64,000 nt of DNA from Variovorax sp. HW608 (lineage in GTDB: Bacteria > Pseudomonadota > Gammaproteobacteria > Burkholderiales > Burkholderiaceae_C): assembly GCF_900090195.1 (NCBI RefSeq), contig NZ_LT607803.1, forward strand, positions 3,994,229 through 4,058,228, read 5' to 3'. The translations under genes and the position numbers were made by a program. Positions 42,848-51,063 of this stretch are shown here, in pieces (the first letter of the stretch is position 1; every line of letters starts with the position of its first letter). The notes below the pieces were generated by a model that had not been told where the DNA came from, did not search any database, and saw only the letters and a program-made list of their open reading frames with translations.

Positions 42848-42957
42848 GAAGATCCTGATCGCAAACCGTGGAGACCAGCCGCGAAGCGGCGCAGCGGCAG
42901 AGCCAAATTGCATGGCACGCGAAGCGTGCGGAGGCGATTTCACCGCGGGGGCGCAGC
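42840..42957 (+). repeat. Duplicated gene start plus inserted hairpin segment upstream of liuD
   Basis: 42840-42874 repeats the first 35 bases of liuD (42958-42992) with about three mismatches. Between the copies lies an 83-base insert with two GAA-loop hairpins, GCCGC-GAA-GCGGC at 42878-42890 and GCACGC-GAA-GCGTGC at 42915-42929. It also holds AGGCGATTTCACCGCGG at 42932-42948, the exact reverse complement of 42984-43000 in liuD. The offset of 118 is not a multiple of three. The first ATG therefore reads a 41-residue frame that stops at a TAA (42963-42965) inside the second copy. Confidence 0.85.
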
Positions 42958-43000
42958 ATGTTTAAGAAGATCCTGATTGCAAACCGCGGTGAAATCGCCT
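42932..43000 (+). promoter_or_regulatory. Hairpin enclosing the liuD start codon
   Basis: The 17-bp perfect inverted repeat (42932-42948 with 42984-43000) would hold the liuD ribosome binding region and ATG (42958) in a 35-base loop. Such an RNA stem could affect translation of the carboxylase alpha subunit. Effect not shown. Confidence 0.6.
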
Positions 43001-44952
43001 GCAGAGTGGCGGCGACCGCGCGTCGCATGGCAGTGCGCAGCGTCGCGGTGTACTCGGACGCCGACGCGCATGCCAGCCACGTGCGCGCCTGCGACGAATC
43101 GGTCCACCTCGGCGGCAGCGCGCCGAAGGACAGCTACCTGCGCTGGGAAAAGATCCTCGAAGCCGCGAAGGCCAAGGGGGCCGAAGCGGTGCACCCCGGC
43201 TATGGCTTCCTGAGCGAGAACGAGGAGTTCGCGCAGGCCTGCGCCGATGCCGGACTGGTCTTCATCGGCCCGCCGCCTTCGGCGATCAAGGCGATGGGCC
43301 TGAAGGCCGAATCCAAGCAACTGATGGAAAGGGCCGACGTGCCGCTGGTGCCCGGCTACCACGGCGCAGACCAGAACCCCGAGCTGCTGCAGCGCGAAGC
43401 GGACCGCATCGGCTATCCGGTGCTCATCAAGGCCAGCGCGGGCGGCGGCGGCAAAGGCATGCGCATCGTCGAGAAGAGGGGCGATTTCGCCGCCGCGCTC
43501 GCCTCCTGCCAGCGCGAGGCGATCAACAGCTTCGGCGATGACGCGGTGCTGATCGAGAAGTACGTGCAGCGCCCGCGCCACATCGAGATCCAGGTCTTTG
43601 GCGACACGCACGGCAACTATGTCTACCTGTTCGAGCGCGACTGCTCGGTGCAGCGGCGGCACCAGAAGGTGCTGGAAGAAGCCCCCGCGCCCGGCATGAC
43701 CGAGGCGATGCGCAGGCAGATGGGCGAAGCGGCGGTGGCGGCCGCGCGTGCGGTCAACTATGTCGGCGCAGGCACGGTGGAATTCATCGTCGAGCAGCGC
43801 GACGACGGCCGCATGAGTTTTTTCTTCATGGAGATGAACACCCGCCTGCAGGTGGAGCATCCGGTGACGGAGGCGATCACGGGCCTCGACCTCGTCGAGT
43901 GGCAACTGCGCGTGGCGTCTGGCGAGCCCCTGCCGCTCAAGCAGGAGCAGCTTCAGATCCACGGCCATGCGATCGAGGCGCGCATCTGCGCCGAGAACCC
44001 CGACAACAACTTCCTGCCCGCCACCGGAACGCTGCACGTCTACCGCAAGCCGCACGCGACCGCCTTCCAGCGCAGCCGTGTGCGCATCGACGACGGCGTG
44101 CGCGAAGGCGGCGTCATCTCGCCCTTCTACGACTCCATGATCGCCAAGCTCATCGTGCACGGCGCGACCCGCGAAGAGGCGCTCGCGCGGCTCGACCAGG
44201 CGCTGGCGCAGACCCACATCGTGGGCGTGGCGACCAATGTGCAGTTCCTGCGCGGCATCCTGCGCACCGATTCCTTCGCCAATGCGAAGCTGGACACCGC
44301 GCTGATCGAGCGCGAGCGCGCAGTGCTGTTCGACCAGGAGCCGCTGGGCCTGCCGCTCGCGGCCGCGGCATCGATCGCGAACACGCTGCTCGCCGAGCGG
44401 GCGACCGCCAATGCCGATCCCTTCAGCCGTCGCGACGGCTGGCAGTCGCACGGCACCGCCACGCGGCCTTTCGAATTCGAATTCCGCGGCGAGACGAAGA
44501 CCGCCGAGCTGCGCTACCTGCACGACGGCGCGCTTGCGCTCAGCGTCGGCGATGTCTCGGGTCCGCTGGAGATCGGCAGCTTCCCGACGGGCGAAGTCGA
44601 ACTGATGTTCAACGGCCACCGGCACACGCTCAATGTCTACGAGGATCAGTCGACGGCGCACGTCTTCGCTGCCGATGGCGCGACGAGGATCACCGCCATC
44701 GATCGCCTCGCGCATGCCGGCGACACCCATGCCGAAGGCGGGCGTCTCACCGCGCCGATGCCGGGCAAGGTGGTGTCCTTTGCGGTCAAGGCCGGCGACA
44801 AGGTGAGCCGCGGACAGGCGCTCGCGGTGATGGAGGCGATGAAGATGGAGCACACCATCGCCGCACCCGCCGATGGCACGGTCGAGGAGTTACTCTTCGC
44901 GCCGGGCGACCAGGTCACCGAGGGCGCGGAGCTGCTTCGGATTGCTGGTTGA
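42958..44952 (+). CDS. liuD: Methylcrotonyl-CoA carboxylase alpha (biotin carboxylase/carrier) subunit
   Basis: A 664-residue biotin carboxylase and biotin carrier. The order is the biotin carboxylase N-domain (MFKKILIANRGEIACRV), ATP-grasp domain with KASAGGGGKGMR and the MEMNTRLQVEHPVTE catalytic block, a linker, and a biotinyl domain with K629 in EAMKMEH. It carboxylates biotin with ATP and bicarbonate for LiuB. The first 11 codons are nearly duplicated 118 bases upstream in another frame; only the ATG at 42958 reads the enzyme. Confidence 0.96.
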   Translation: MFKKILIANRGEIACRVAATARRMAVRSVAVYSDADAHASHVRACDESVHLGGSAPKDSYLRWEKILEAAKAKGAEAVHPGYGFLSENEEFAQACADAGLVFIGPPPSAIKAMGLKAESKQLMERADVPLVPGYHGADQNPELLQREADRIGYPVLIKASAGGGGKGMRIVEKRGDFAAALASCQREAINSFGDDAVLIEKYVQRPRHIEIQVFGDTHGNYVYLFERDCSVQRRHQKVLEEAPAPGMTEAMRRQMGEAAVAAARAVNYVGAGTVEFIVEQRDDGRMSFFFMEMNTRLQVEHPVTEAITGLDLVEWQLRVASGEPLPLKQEQLQIHGHAIEARICAENPDNNFLPATGTLHVYRKPHATAFQRSRVRIDDGVREGGVISPFYDSMIAKLIVHGATREEALARLDQALAQTHIVGVATNVQFLRGILRTDSFANAKLDTALIERERAVLFDQEPLGLPLAAAASIANTLLAERATANADPFSRRDGWQSHGTATRPFEFEFRGETKTAELRYLHDGALALSVGDVSGPLEIGSFPTGEVELMFNGHRHTLNVYEDQSTAHVFAADGATRITAIDRLAHAGDTHAEGGRLTAPMPGKVVSFAVKAGDKVSRGQALAVMEAMKMEHTIAAPADGTVEELLFAPGDQVTEGAELLRIAG

Positions 44953-44965
44953 TTAAGCTCGGGGG

Positions 44966-45907
44966 ATGACTTCCCGAATGCGAATCCTGGTGTGCCTGAC
45001 CGATCTTCGTCCCGATGCGTGGATCGAAGGGCTTCGCGCCGCTTTCCCCGAGGCCGAGGTGGAGAACTGGCAACCCGGCGCCGCGCCGGCCGACCATGCA
45101 GTCGTCTGGGCGCCGCCTCAGCAGATGCTGGACGAGCAGCCCGGGCTGCAGGGCCTCTTCAACATCGGCGCCGGCGTCGATGCGCTGCTCAAGCTCAAGG
45201 TGCCGCCCCGGACCCGCATCGTGCGGCTCGACGACGCAGGCATGGCGGTGCAGATGGCCGAGTATGTCTGCCACTACCTGATCCGGCACTTCCGCGAGTT
45301 CGATGCCTACGAGGCCGAGTCGCGTGCGGGCCGCTGGAGCTTCCGCAAGCCGCGCGAGCGCGAGGACTTTCCGGTCGGCGTCATGGGGCTCGGCGTGCTT
45401 GGCGAGCGGGTCGCGAAGGCGGTTCGGCACTTCGAGTTTCCGGTCAACGGCTGGAGCCGTTCGCCGAAGGATCTGCCCGGCGTGCGCTGCTTTGCCGGCG
45501 AGAGCAACTTCGATGCCTTCCTCGGCGCGAGCCGCGTGCTGGTCAACCTGCTGCCGCTGACGCCCGACACGCGCGGCATCATGAACCGCGAGACGCTCTC
45601 GAAGATCAACGGCGGCCAACCGGGCGGCTATGTCATCAACGTCGCGCGCGGCGCGCATCTGGTGGAAGCCGACCTGATCCCGCTGCTCGACAGCAGGCAA
45701 CTCGCGGGCGCGACGCTCGATGTGTTCGAGGTCGAGCCGCTGCCTGCCGAGCATCCCTTCTGGCGGCACCCGAAGATCAACGTCACGCCGCACGGCTCGG
45801 CGCGCACGATGCGCGAAGCATCGATCGCGCAGATCGCCGGCAAGATCCGCGCGATGGTGCGCGGAGAACCCATTGCCGGCGTGGTCGACACGGAACGCGG
45901 ATACTGA
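44966..45907 (+). CDS. ghrA: 2-hydroxyacid dehydrogenase, glyoxylate/hydroxypyruvate reductase A-like
   Basis: A 313-residue D-2-hydroxyacid dehydrogenase; an internal ATG at 44978 may be the real start. The Rossmann motif is GLGVLGERVAKAV, with catalytic Arg in NVARGAHLVEADL, Glu in DVFEVEPLP and His in NVTPHGSA. It resembles GhrA, which reduces glyoxylate and hydroxypyruvate with NADPH. It lies inside the leucine operon between the carboxylase and HMG-CoA lyase genes, possibly as a passenger. Confidence 0.87.
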   Translation: MTSRMRILVCLTDLRPDAWIEGLRAAFPEAEVENWQPGAAPADHAVVWAPPQQMLDEQPGLQGLFNIGAGVDALLKLKVPPRTRIVRLDDAGMAVQMAEYVCHYLIRHFREFDAYEAESRAGRWSFRKPREREDFPVGVMGLGVLGERVAKAVRHFEFPVNGWSRSPKDLPGVRCFAGESNFDAFLGASRVLVNLLPLTPDTRGIMNRETLSKINGGQPGGYVINVARGAHLVEADLIPLLDSRQLAGATLDVFEVEPLPAEHPFWRHPKINVTPHGSARTMREASIAQIAGKIRAMVRGEPIAGVVDTERGY

Positions 45908-45929
45908 TCCGTTCACGGAGAACTCCCCC

Positions 45930-46850
45930 ATGAAACTTCCCAGCAAGGTCAGGATCGTCGACGTCGGCCCGCGCGACGGTCTGCAGAACGAGAAGCAGCC
46001 GGTGCCCGCCGAGGTCAAGATCGGCCTCGTGCATCGCCTGCAGGACGCCGGCGTGCGGGAAATCGAGGTCACCAGCTTCGTCTCCCCCAAGTGGGTCCCG
46101 CAGATGGCGGACAACTCCGAGGTGATGCACGGCATCCGGCGCAAGCCGGGCGTGCGCTACTCGGTGCTGACGCCGAACATGAAGGGCTTCGAGGCCGCGA
46201 GCGCCGCACCGCGCGAGGAATGGCCCGACGAGATCGTGGTGTTCGGCGCCGCGAGCGAGGCCTTCAGCCAGAAGAACATCAACTGCTCGATCGCCGAAAG
46301 CATCGAGCGTTTCGCGCCCGTCGCCGCAGCCGCACGCGCCAAGGGCGTCCAGGTGCGGGGCGCCATGAGCTGCACGGTGGGGTGTCCCTACGAGGGCGAC
46401 ATCGCACCCGACAAGGTGGACTACCTCGCCAGGCTGATGAAGGGCATCGGCGTGCAGCGCGTGGATGTGGCCGACACGATCGGCGTGGGCACGCCGCGCA
46501 AGGTGCAGCGCGCCATCGAGGCCACGCTCGCGCACTTCGGCATCGACGAGGTCTCGGGCCACTTTCACGACACCTACGGCCAGGCGCTCGCCAATACGCT
46601 GGCCGCGCTGGAACTGGGCGTGTGGAACTTCCAATCCTCGGTGGCGGGCCTGGGCGGCTGTCCCTACGCCAAGGGCGCGACCGGCAACGTCGCGACCGAG
46701 GACGTGGTCTACATGCTGCACGGCATGGGCATCGAGACCGGGATCGATCTCGACAAGCTGATCGATGCGGGCGTGTACATCAGCGATGCGCTGGGCCGCG
46801 AGCCGAACTCGCGCGCATCGAAGGCGATCCGTACGAAGAGGAATGGTTGA
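45930..46850 (+). CDS. liuE: Hydroxymethylglutaryl-CoA lyase
   Basis: A 306-residue TIM-barrel lyase that splits HMG-CoA to acetoacetate and acetyl-CoA, the last step of leucine degradation. DVGPRDGLQNE holds the metal and catalytic Arg/Asp, SGHFHDTYGQALAN the metal-binding His pair, and GLGGCPYAKGATGN the signature cysteine loop. Start is ATG 45930 with ACGGAG upstream. The stop overlaps the following ATG. Confidence 0.96.
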   Translation: MKLPSKVRIVDVGPRDGLQNEKQPVPAEVKIGLVHRLQDAGVREIEVTSFVSPKWVPQMADNSEVMHGIRRKPGVRYSVLTPNMKGFEAASAAPREEWPDEIVVFGAASEAFSQKNINCSIAESIERFAPVAAAARAKGVQVRGAMSCTVGCPYEGDIAPDKVDYLARLMKGIGVQRVDVADTIGVGTPRKVQRAIEATLAHFGIDEVSGHFHDTYGQALANTLAALELGVWNFQSSVAGLGGCPYAKGATGNVATEDVVYMLHGMGIETGIDLDKLIDAGVYISDALGREPNSRASKAIRTKRNG

Positions 46851-47338
46851 TGTGTGGCGCTGAATTGACTTCGTTGCCCGAAGGCGTGCAGCGCGTCGCG
46901 CGGGTGCTGCAGGACAAGGGCCATCCCCATTCGCCGCGCATGCTCGACGATGCCGCGCGCACCGCGCAGCAGGCGGCCGATGCGCTGGGCATCGAGCTCG
47001 GGCAGATCGCCAAGAGCATCGTCTTCCGCCGCAAGTCCGACGAGAGCGCGGTGCTGGTCGTGACCTCGGGCGACAGGCGCGTGAACGAGAAGAAGGTCGA
47101 GGCCATCGTCGGCAAGCTGGGCCGCGCCGACGCGGACTTCGTGAAGTCGCGCACCGGTTTTTCGATCGGCGGCGTGTCGCCGTTCGGGCATGCGACCGAG
47201 CCGGTGATGCTGATCGATCGCGAGCTGTTCCGCTTCGACGAGATCTGGGCCGCGGCAGGCCATCCGCATGCGGTGGTGCGGCTGCGTCCGCAGGATCTCG
47301 AAGGACTCACCGGCGCTCCCGTCGCCGACGTCGTGTGA
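46850..47338 (+). CDS. YbaK/EbsC-family aminoacyl-tRNA deacylase
   Basis: A 162-residue YbaK/ProX-type domain that hydrolyses mischarged Cys- or Ala-tRNA(Pro). Visible signatures are IAKSIVFRRKSDESAVLVVTSGD with the conserved Lys, and TGFSIGGVSPFGH. It overlaps HMG-CoA lyase by one base and the DUF1289 gene by four, so it is translationally coupled in the operon, although it has no obvious role in leucine breakdown. Confidence 0.9.
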   Translation: MCGAELTSLPEGVQRVARVLQDKGHPHSPRMLDDAARTAQQAADALGIELGQIAKSIVFRRKSDESAVLVVTSGDRRVNEKKVEAIVGKLGRADADFVKSRTGFSIGGVSPFGHATEPVMLIDRELFRFDEIWAAAGHPHAVVRLRPQDLEGLTGAPVADVV

Positions 47339-47589
47339 CCACCGAAGCCGTGCCTTCGATCGTCGAACGCGCCGTCGCTGCGCGAGCTGTGGCGAGCGGC
47401 GTCCCGTCGCCCTGCATCTCGATCTGCCGCATCGACCCCGAGAGCGGCTTCTGCGAAGGGTGCCTCCGCACCATCGACGAGATCGCGGCGTGGAGCCGCA
47501 TGGGCGATGCGGACAAGCGCGGCGTGTGGCGCGCGATCGAGCTGCGCGCCGAGGCCGGCTTCCTCGCCGGCGCCGGAGACAAGCCATGA
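47335..47589 (+). CDS. DUF1289 small cysteine-rich protein
   Basis: An 84-residue protein starting at GTG 47335, whose first bases overlap the previous stop (GTGTGA). The motif SPCISICRIDPESGFCEGCLRT with four cysteines is the DUF1289 mark, likely binding a metal. The C-terminal helix contains IAAWSRM, also typical. Function unknown. Confidence 0.88.
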   Translation: MTTEAVPSIVERAVAARAVASGVPSPCISICRIDPESGFCEGCLRTIDEIAAWSRMGDADKRGVWRAIELRAEAGFLAGAGDKP

Positions 47590-48227
47590 AGCACATCACC
47601 TTCCATCTCGACTTCATCTCGCCGTATGCCTATCTCGCCTTCGAGCATCTGCCGCAGGCGCTCGAAGGGCTGACCTACAACGTGGCGTACAGGCCGCTGC
47701 TCTTCGGTGCGCTGCTCAAGCACCATGGCCAGCTCGGTCCGGCCGAGATTGCGCCGAAGCGCACGTGGACCTACCGGCACATCCTCTGGCTGGGCCGCGA
47801 GAGGGGCATTCCGGTGCAGATGCCGGCGACGCATCCCTTCAATCCGCTGCCCTACCTGCGGCTGGCGCTTGCGACGTCGACCGATGGCGACATCAACCGC
47901 CACGTGACCGAGACGATCTTCCGCGACCTGTGGCGAAGCGGCGGCGATCCCGGCGACGAAGCCCGGCTCGCTGCGCTGGCCGCTCAGCTGCGGCTGCTGC
48001 GCGATCCGGCGGGCGACGAGGTGAAGGCGCAACTCAAGCAGAACACCGACGAAGCGATTGCCGATGGCGTGTTCGGCGTGCCCACCTTCGAGGTCGACGG
48101 CCGGCAGTTCTGGGGTTTCGATGGCCTCGGCATGCTGCGCGCCTACCTCGCCGGCGACGACTGGTTCGACAGCGCTGAGTGGGCCACTGCTGACCAGCGC
48201 CCTGCGTTGCGTCGCAGCAATCGCTGA
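47586..48227 (+). CDS. DsbA-family oxidoreductase, 2-hydroxychromene-2-carboxylate isomerase-like
   Basis: A 213-residue kappa-class GST/DsbA-fold protein. The start HITFHLDFISPYAYLAFEHL places a Ser at the thiol-binding position (FISPYAY) instead of a CxxC pair, as in 2-hydroxychromene-2-carboxylate isomerase. GVFGVPTFEVDGRQFWGFD is the cis-Pro region. It probably uses glutathione. It overlaps the DUF1289 stop by four bases and ends the leucine operon. Confidence 0.88.
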   Translation: MKHITFHLDFISPYAYLAFEHLPQALEGLTYNVAYRPLLFGALLKHHGQLGPAEIAPKRTWTYRHILWLGRERGIPVQMPATHPFNPLPYLRLALATSTDGDINRHVTETIFRDLWRSGGDPGDEARLAALAAQLRLLRDPAGDEVKAQLKQNTDEAIADGVFGVPTFEVDGRQFWGFDGLGMLRAYLAGDDWFDSAEWATADQRPALRRSNR

Positions 48228-48372
48228 TATTTTCTGCAGGCTGAAAAGCAATCCGCGGGTTAGACCCTAGGTTGTCAGCCACGATTAAGTTTGGCGACAG
48301 CCTCGGGTCAGTCGGCGCTCCAAGAATGCATGATGTCCCACGCCGTGGGCGCAAACACTAGAAGGAGACGAC
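48228..48372 (+). promoter_or_regulatory. Promoter region of MHS-type transporter gene
   Basis: A 145-base gap. An imperfect inverted repeat, TGTCAGCCA at 48273-48281 and TGGCGACA at 48292-48299, could be an operator. GAAGGAG precedes the ATG at 48373. No clear terminator of the preceding operon is seen. Confidence 0.3.
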
Positions 48373-50067
48373 ATGGCAGCCACACTAGATTCACGAGGAG
48401 TGCCCACGGGCACGCCCCGTCCCATGACCGGCGAGGAGAAGAAGGTCATCTTCGCTTCCTCCCTCGGAACGGTGTTCGAGTGGTACGACTTCTACCTCTA
48501 CGGTTCGCTCGCGGCGATCATTGCCAAGCAGTTCTTCAGCGGCCTCGAGGCCGGCGCGGCCTTCATCTTCGCGTTGCTCGCCTTCGCGGCCGGCTTCCTG
48601 GTGCGTCCCTTCGGCGCCATCGTGTTCGGCCGTCTCGGCGACATGATCGGGCGCAAGTACACCTTCCTGGTCACGATCCTGATCATGGGTCTGTCGACCT
48701 TCATCGTCGGCCTCTTGCCCAGCTACGCCACCATCGGCGTCGCGGCGCCGGTGATCCTCATCGCGCTGCGACTGCTGCAGGGCCTCGCGCTCGGCGGCGA
48801 GTACGGCGGTGCGGCCACCTACGTGGCCGAGCACTCGCCGCACGGCAAGCGCGGCGCCTACACCTCGTGGATCCAGACCACCGCCACGCTCGGCCTGTTC
48901 CTGAGCCTCCTGGTCATCCTCGGCGTGCGCGAAGGCGTGGGCGAGGCCGCCTTCGCCGACTGGGCATGGCGCATTCCGTTCCTCGTCTCGATCCTGCTGC
49001 TGGGCATCTCCGTGTGGATCCGCCTGTCGCTGTCCGAGTCGCCGGCGTTCCAGCGCATGAAGGCCGAGGGCAAGACCTCGAAGGCGCCGCTGTCCGAGTC
49101 CTTCGGCCAGTGGAAGAACCTCAAGATCGTGATCCTGGCGCTCCTCGGCCTCACCGCCGGCCAGGCCGTGGTCTGGTATTCGGGCCAGTTCTACTCGCTG
49201 TTCTTCCTGACGCAGCAGCTCAAGGTCGACGCGACCACCGCCAACCTGATGATCGCGGCCGCGCTGCTGATCGGCACGCCGTTCTTCGTGGTGTTCGGCA
49301 CGCTGTCCGACAAGATCGGCCGCAAGTCGATCATCATGGCCGGCTGCCTGCTGGCGGTGGTGACCTACTTCCCGGTCTTCAAGATGCTGACCGAAGCCGC
49401 CAACCCCGACCTCGCGAAGGCCCAGGCCACCGCGGGCGTCACGGTCACCGCCGACCCGAGCTCCTGCTCGTTCCAGGGCAACCCGGTGGCGCGCGAAATC
49501 GACTTCCGCAGCTCCTGCGACATCGCCAAGCGCTTCCTGGTGCAGAACTCGGTGAGCTACGAGCGCATCGACGCCCCGGCCGGCTCACCGGCCGTGGTGA
49601 AGATCGGCGAGGTGGCGATCACCTCGCCGGCCGGCAACGTGGTCAACCACAAGTTCGACGAAGCATCGAGCAAGGAAATCGCCGCCTTCAAGAAGAGCGT
49701 GACCGAGCAGCTCAAGTCCGCCGGCTACCCGAGCAAGGCCGACCCCGCCAAGATGAACAAGGTCCTGACCGTGGCGCTGCTGTTCTGGCTGGTGCTGCTG
49801 GTGACGATGGTCTACGGCCCGATCGCCGCCATGCTGGTGGAACTGTTCCCCACGCGGATCCGCTACACCTCGATGAGCCTGCCCTATCACATCGGCAACG
49901 GCTGGTTCGGCGGCCTGCTGCCCACCACCGCGTTCGCGATCGTGGCCAGCACCGGCAACATGTACAACGGCCTGTGGTATCCGATCGTGATCGCTGCGGT
50001 GACGCTGGTGATCGGCACGATCTTTGTCCGCGAGACGAAGGACGTCGATATCTACGCAAATGACTGA
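48373..50067 (+). CDS. MFS transporter, metabolite:H+ symporter (MHS) type, with large loop insertion
   Basis: A 564-residue transporter, longer than the roughly 430-450 residues usual for the MHS (ProP/ShiA/KgtP) group. The start SSLGTVFEWYDFYLYGSLA and the loop motifs RPFGAIVFGRLGDMIGRKY and GTLSDKIGRKS are typical. Between about residues 336 and 460 there is a hydrophilic insert of roughly 125 residues with two cysteines (SSCSFQ and SSCDIAK), flanked by membrane segments, probably a periplasmic loop. Substrate unknown; organic acids are plausible. It is followed by a strong terminator. Confidence 0.9.
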   Translation: MAATLDSRGVPTGTPRPMTGEEKKVIFASSLGTVFEWYDFYLYGSLAAIIAKQFFSGLEAGAAFIFALLAFAAGFLVRPFGAIVFGRLGDMIGRKYTFLVTILIMGLSTFIVGLLPSYATIGVAAPVILIALRLLQGLALGGEYGGAATYVAEHSPHGKRGAYTSWIQTTATLGLFLSLLVILGVREGVGEAAFADWAWRIPFLVSILLLGISVWIRLSLSESPAFQRMKAEGKTSKAPLSESFGQWKNLKIVILALLGLTAGQAVVWYSGQFYSLFFLTQQLKVDATTANLMIAAALLIGTPFFVVFGTLSDKIGRKSIIMAGCLLAVVTYFPVFKMLTEAANPDLAKAQATAGVTVTADPSSCSFQGNPVAREIDFRSSCDIAKRFLVQNSVSYERIDAPAGSPAVVKIGEVAITSPAGNVVNHKFDEASSKEIAAFKKSVTEQLKSAGYPSKADPAKMNKVLTVALLFWLVLLVTMVYGPIAAMLVELFPTRIRYTSMSLPYHIGNGWFGGLLPTTAFAIVASTGNMYNGLWYPIVIAAVTLVIGTIFVRETKDVDIYAND

Positions 50068-50097
50068 GCGTCCTCAGCCCCCGTGCTAAGACCAAAG

Positions 50098-50134
50098 GCC
50101 TCGTGCTGGCAACGGCTCGGGGCTTTTTCTTTTT
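50098..50134 (+). terminator. Rho-independent terminator after MHS transporter
   Basis: GCCTCGTGC at 50098-50106 and GCTCGGGGC at 50115-50123 pair with one mismatch and one G-T pair over an 8-base loop, followed by TTTTTCTTTTT. Confidence 0.82.
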
Positions 50135-50160
50135 ATCCACAGAAACGCGGCGCAACTCGC

Positions 50161-51063
50161 TCAGTCGGCGTGCCGCTCGATCCAGCGGATCACGCCCTCG
50201 ATGCTGCGGAATTCATCCGCCGAGCGTGCGGGGATTTCCGTGTGCCGCTCGTTCCACATGCGCGCCAGCGCCTGCCCGGGACCGATCTCGAGCACGCATC
50301 GTACGCGCCGTGACGCGATGCCCTCCATGCACTCGTCCCAGCGCACGGTGTGGTCGATCTGGCGCGCGAGTGCGGCCCGGGCCTGATCGGCATCGCGAAC
50401 GCGGCCGGCGACGTTGCTGAGCAAAGGGAGTCGCGGCGCTTCGAGCGTGCGCGCGGCGAGCAGGGCTTCGAAGGAGCGCGCTGCGTCGCTCATCCATGGC
50501 GTGTGCGACGCCACGTGGACATTGAGCCGCGTGACATGGCCGCCGAGGCTTTGCGCTTCATCGGCCGCAGGCGCCAGCGCTGCCCTGGGGCCGCCGAGGA
50601 CCACGCTGACCGGATCGTTGCGAATCGCCACTGCAAGACCGAAGTCCGCGCACAGGCGATCGAGCACCTCGGCCCCGAGGCCGCTCACCGCGATCAGGCC
50701 GCAGGCGCATCGTTCGGCATCGCGGTCCATCCGATCCGCGCGCTGCTGCACCAGTTCGATGGCGGTCGGTGCGTCATAGACGCCGGCGGCCGCGAAAGCC
50801 GCCACTTCGCCGACGCTGTAGCCTGCGACCACCGCCGGCGCGGGCAGGTGCGGCGCAAGTGCAGTCCAGGCGGCGAGCCCCGCCCCGGTGAGCAGCAGCT
50901 GGGCATTCGCGTTGCGGCCTGCCCAATCGGGATCGCGCAGGCGCTCGCGCCAGTCGTGGCCCAGCCGGCGTTGCACGCCTCGCAGCAAATCATCTTCAGC
51001 CAGCCAGGCCAGCATGGCGGGATGCTGCATGCCCTGGCCCGAGAAGATCAGCGCGTAGCTCAT
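50161..51063 (-). CDS. mdcH: Malonate decarboxylase malonyl-CoA:ACP transacylase (epsilon) subunit
   Basis: A 300-residue acyltransferase-fold protein. MdcH transfers malonyl from malonyl-CoA to the decarboxylase carrier protein, priming the enzyme. The nucleophile S83 is in GYSVGE and the partner H187 in ASHTPWM; FSGQGMQ opens the protein as in FabD. It is last in the mdc operon and its ATG overlaps the mdcB stop. Confidence 0.92.
   Translation of the reverse strand: MSYALIFSGQGMQHPAMLAWLAEDDLLRGVQRRLGHDWRERLRDPDWAGRNANAQLLLTGAGLAAWTALAPHLPAPAVVAGYSVGEVAAFAAAGVYDAPTAIELVQQRADRMDRDAERCACGLIAVSGLGAEVLDRLCADFGLAVAIRNDPVSVVLGGPRAALAPAADEAQSLGGHVTRLNVHVASHTPWMSDAARSFEALLAARTLEAPRLPLLSNVAGRVRDADQARAALARQIDHTVRWDECMEGIASRRVRCVLEIGPGQALARMWNERHTEIPARSADEFRSIEGVIRWIERHAD

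Noticed and set aside
42868..42957. Extended liuD start at an upstream codon in the same frame
   Set aside because: It reads through the inserted repeat; biotin carboxylases begin with MFKKILIANRGE-type sequence, which matches the ATG at 42958.
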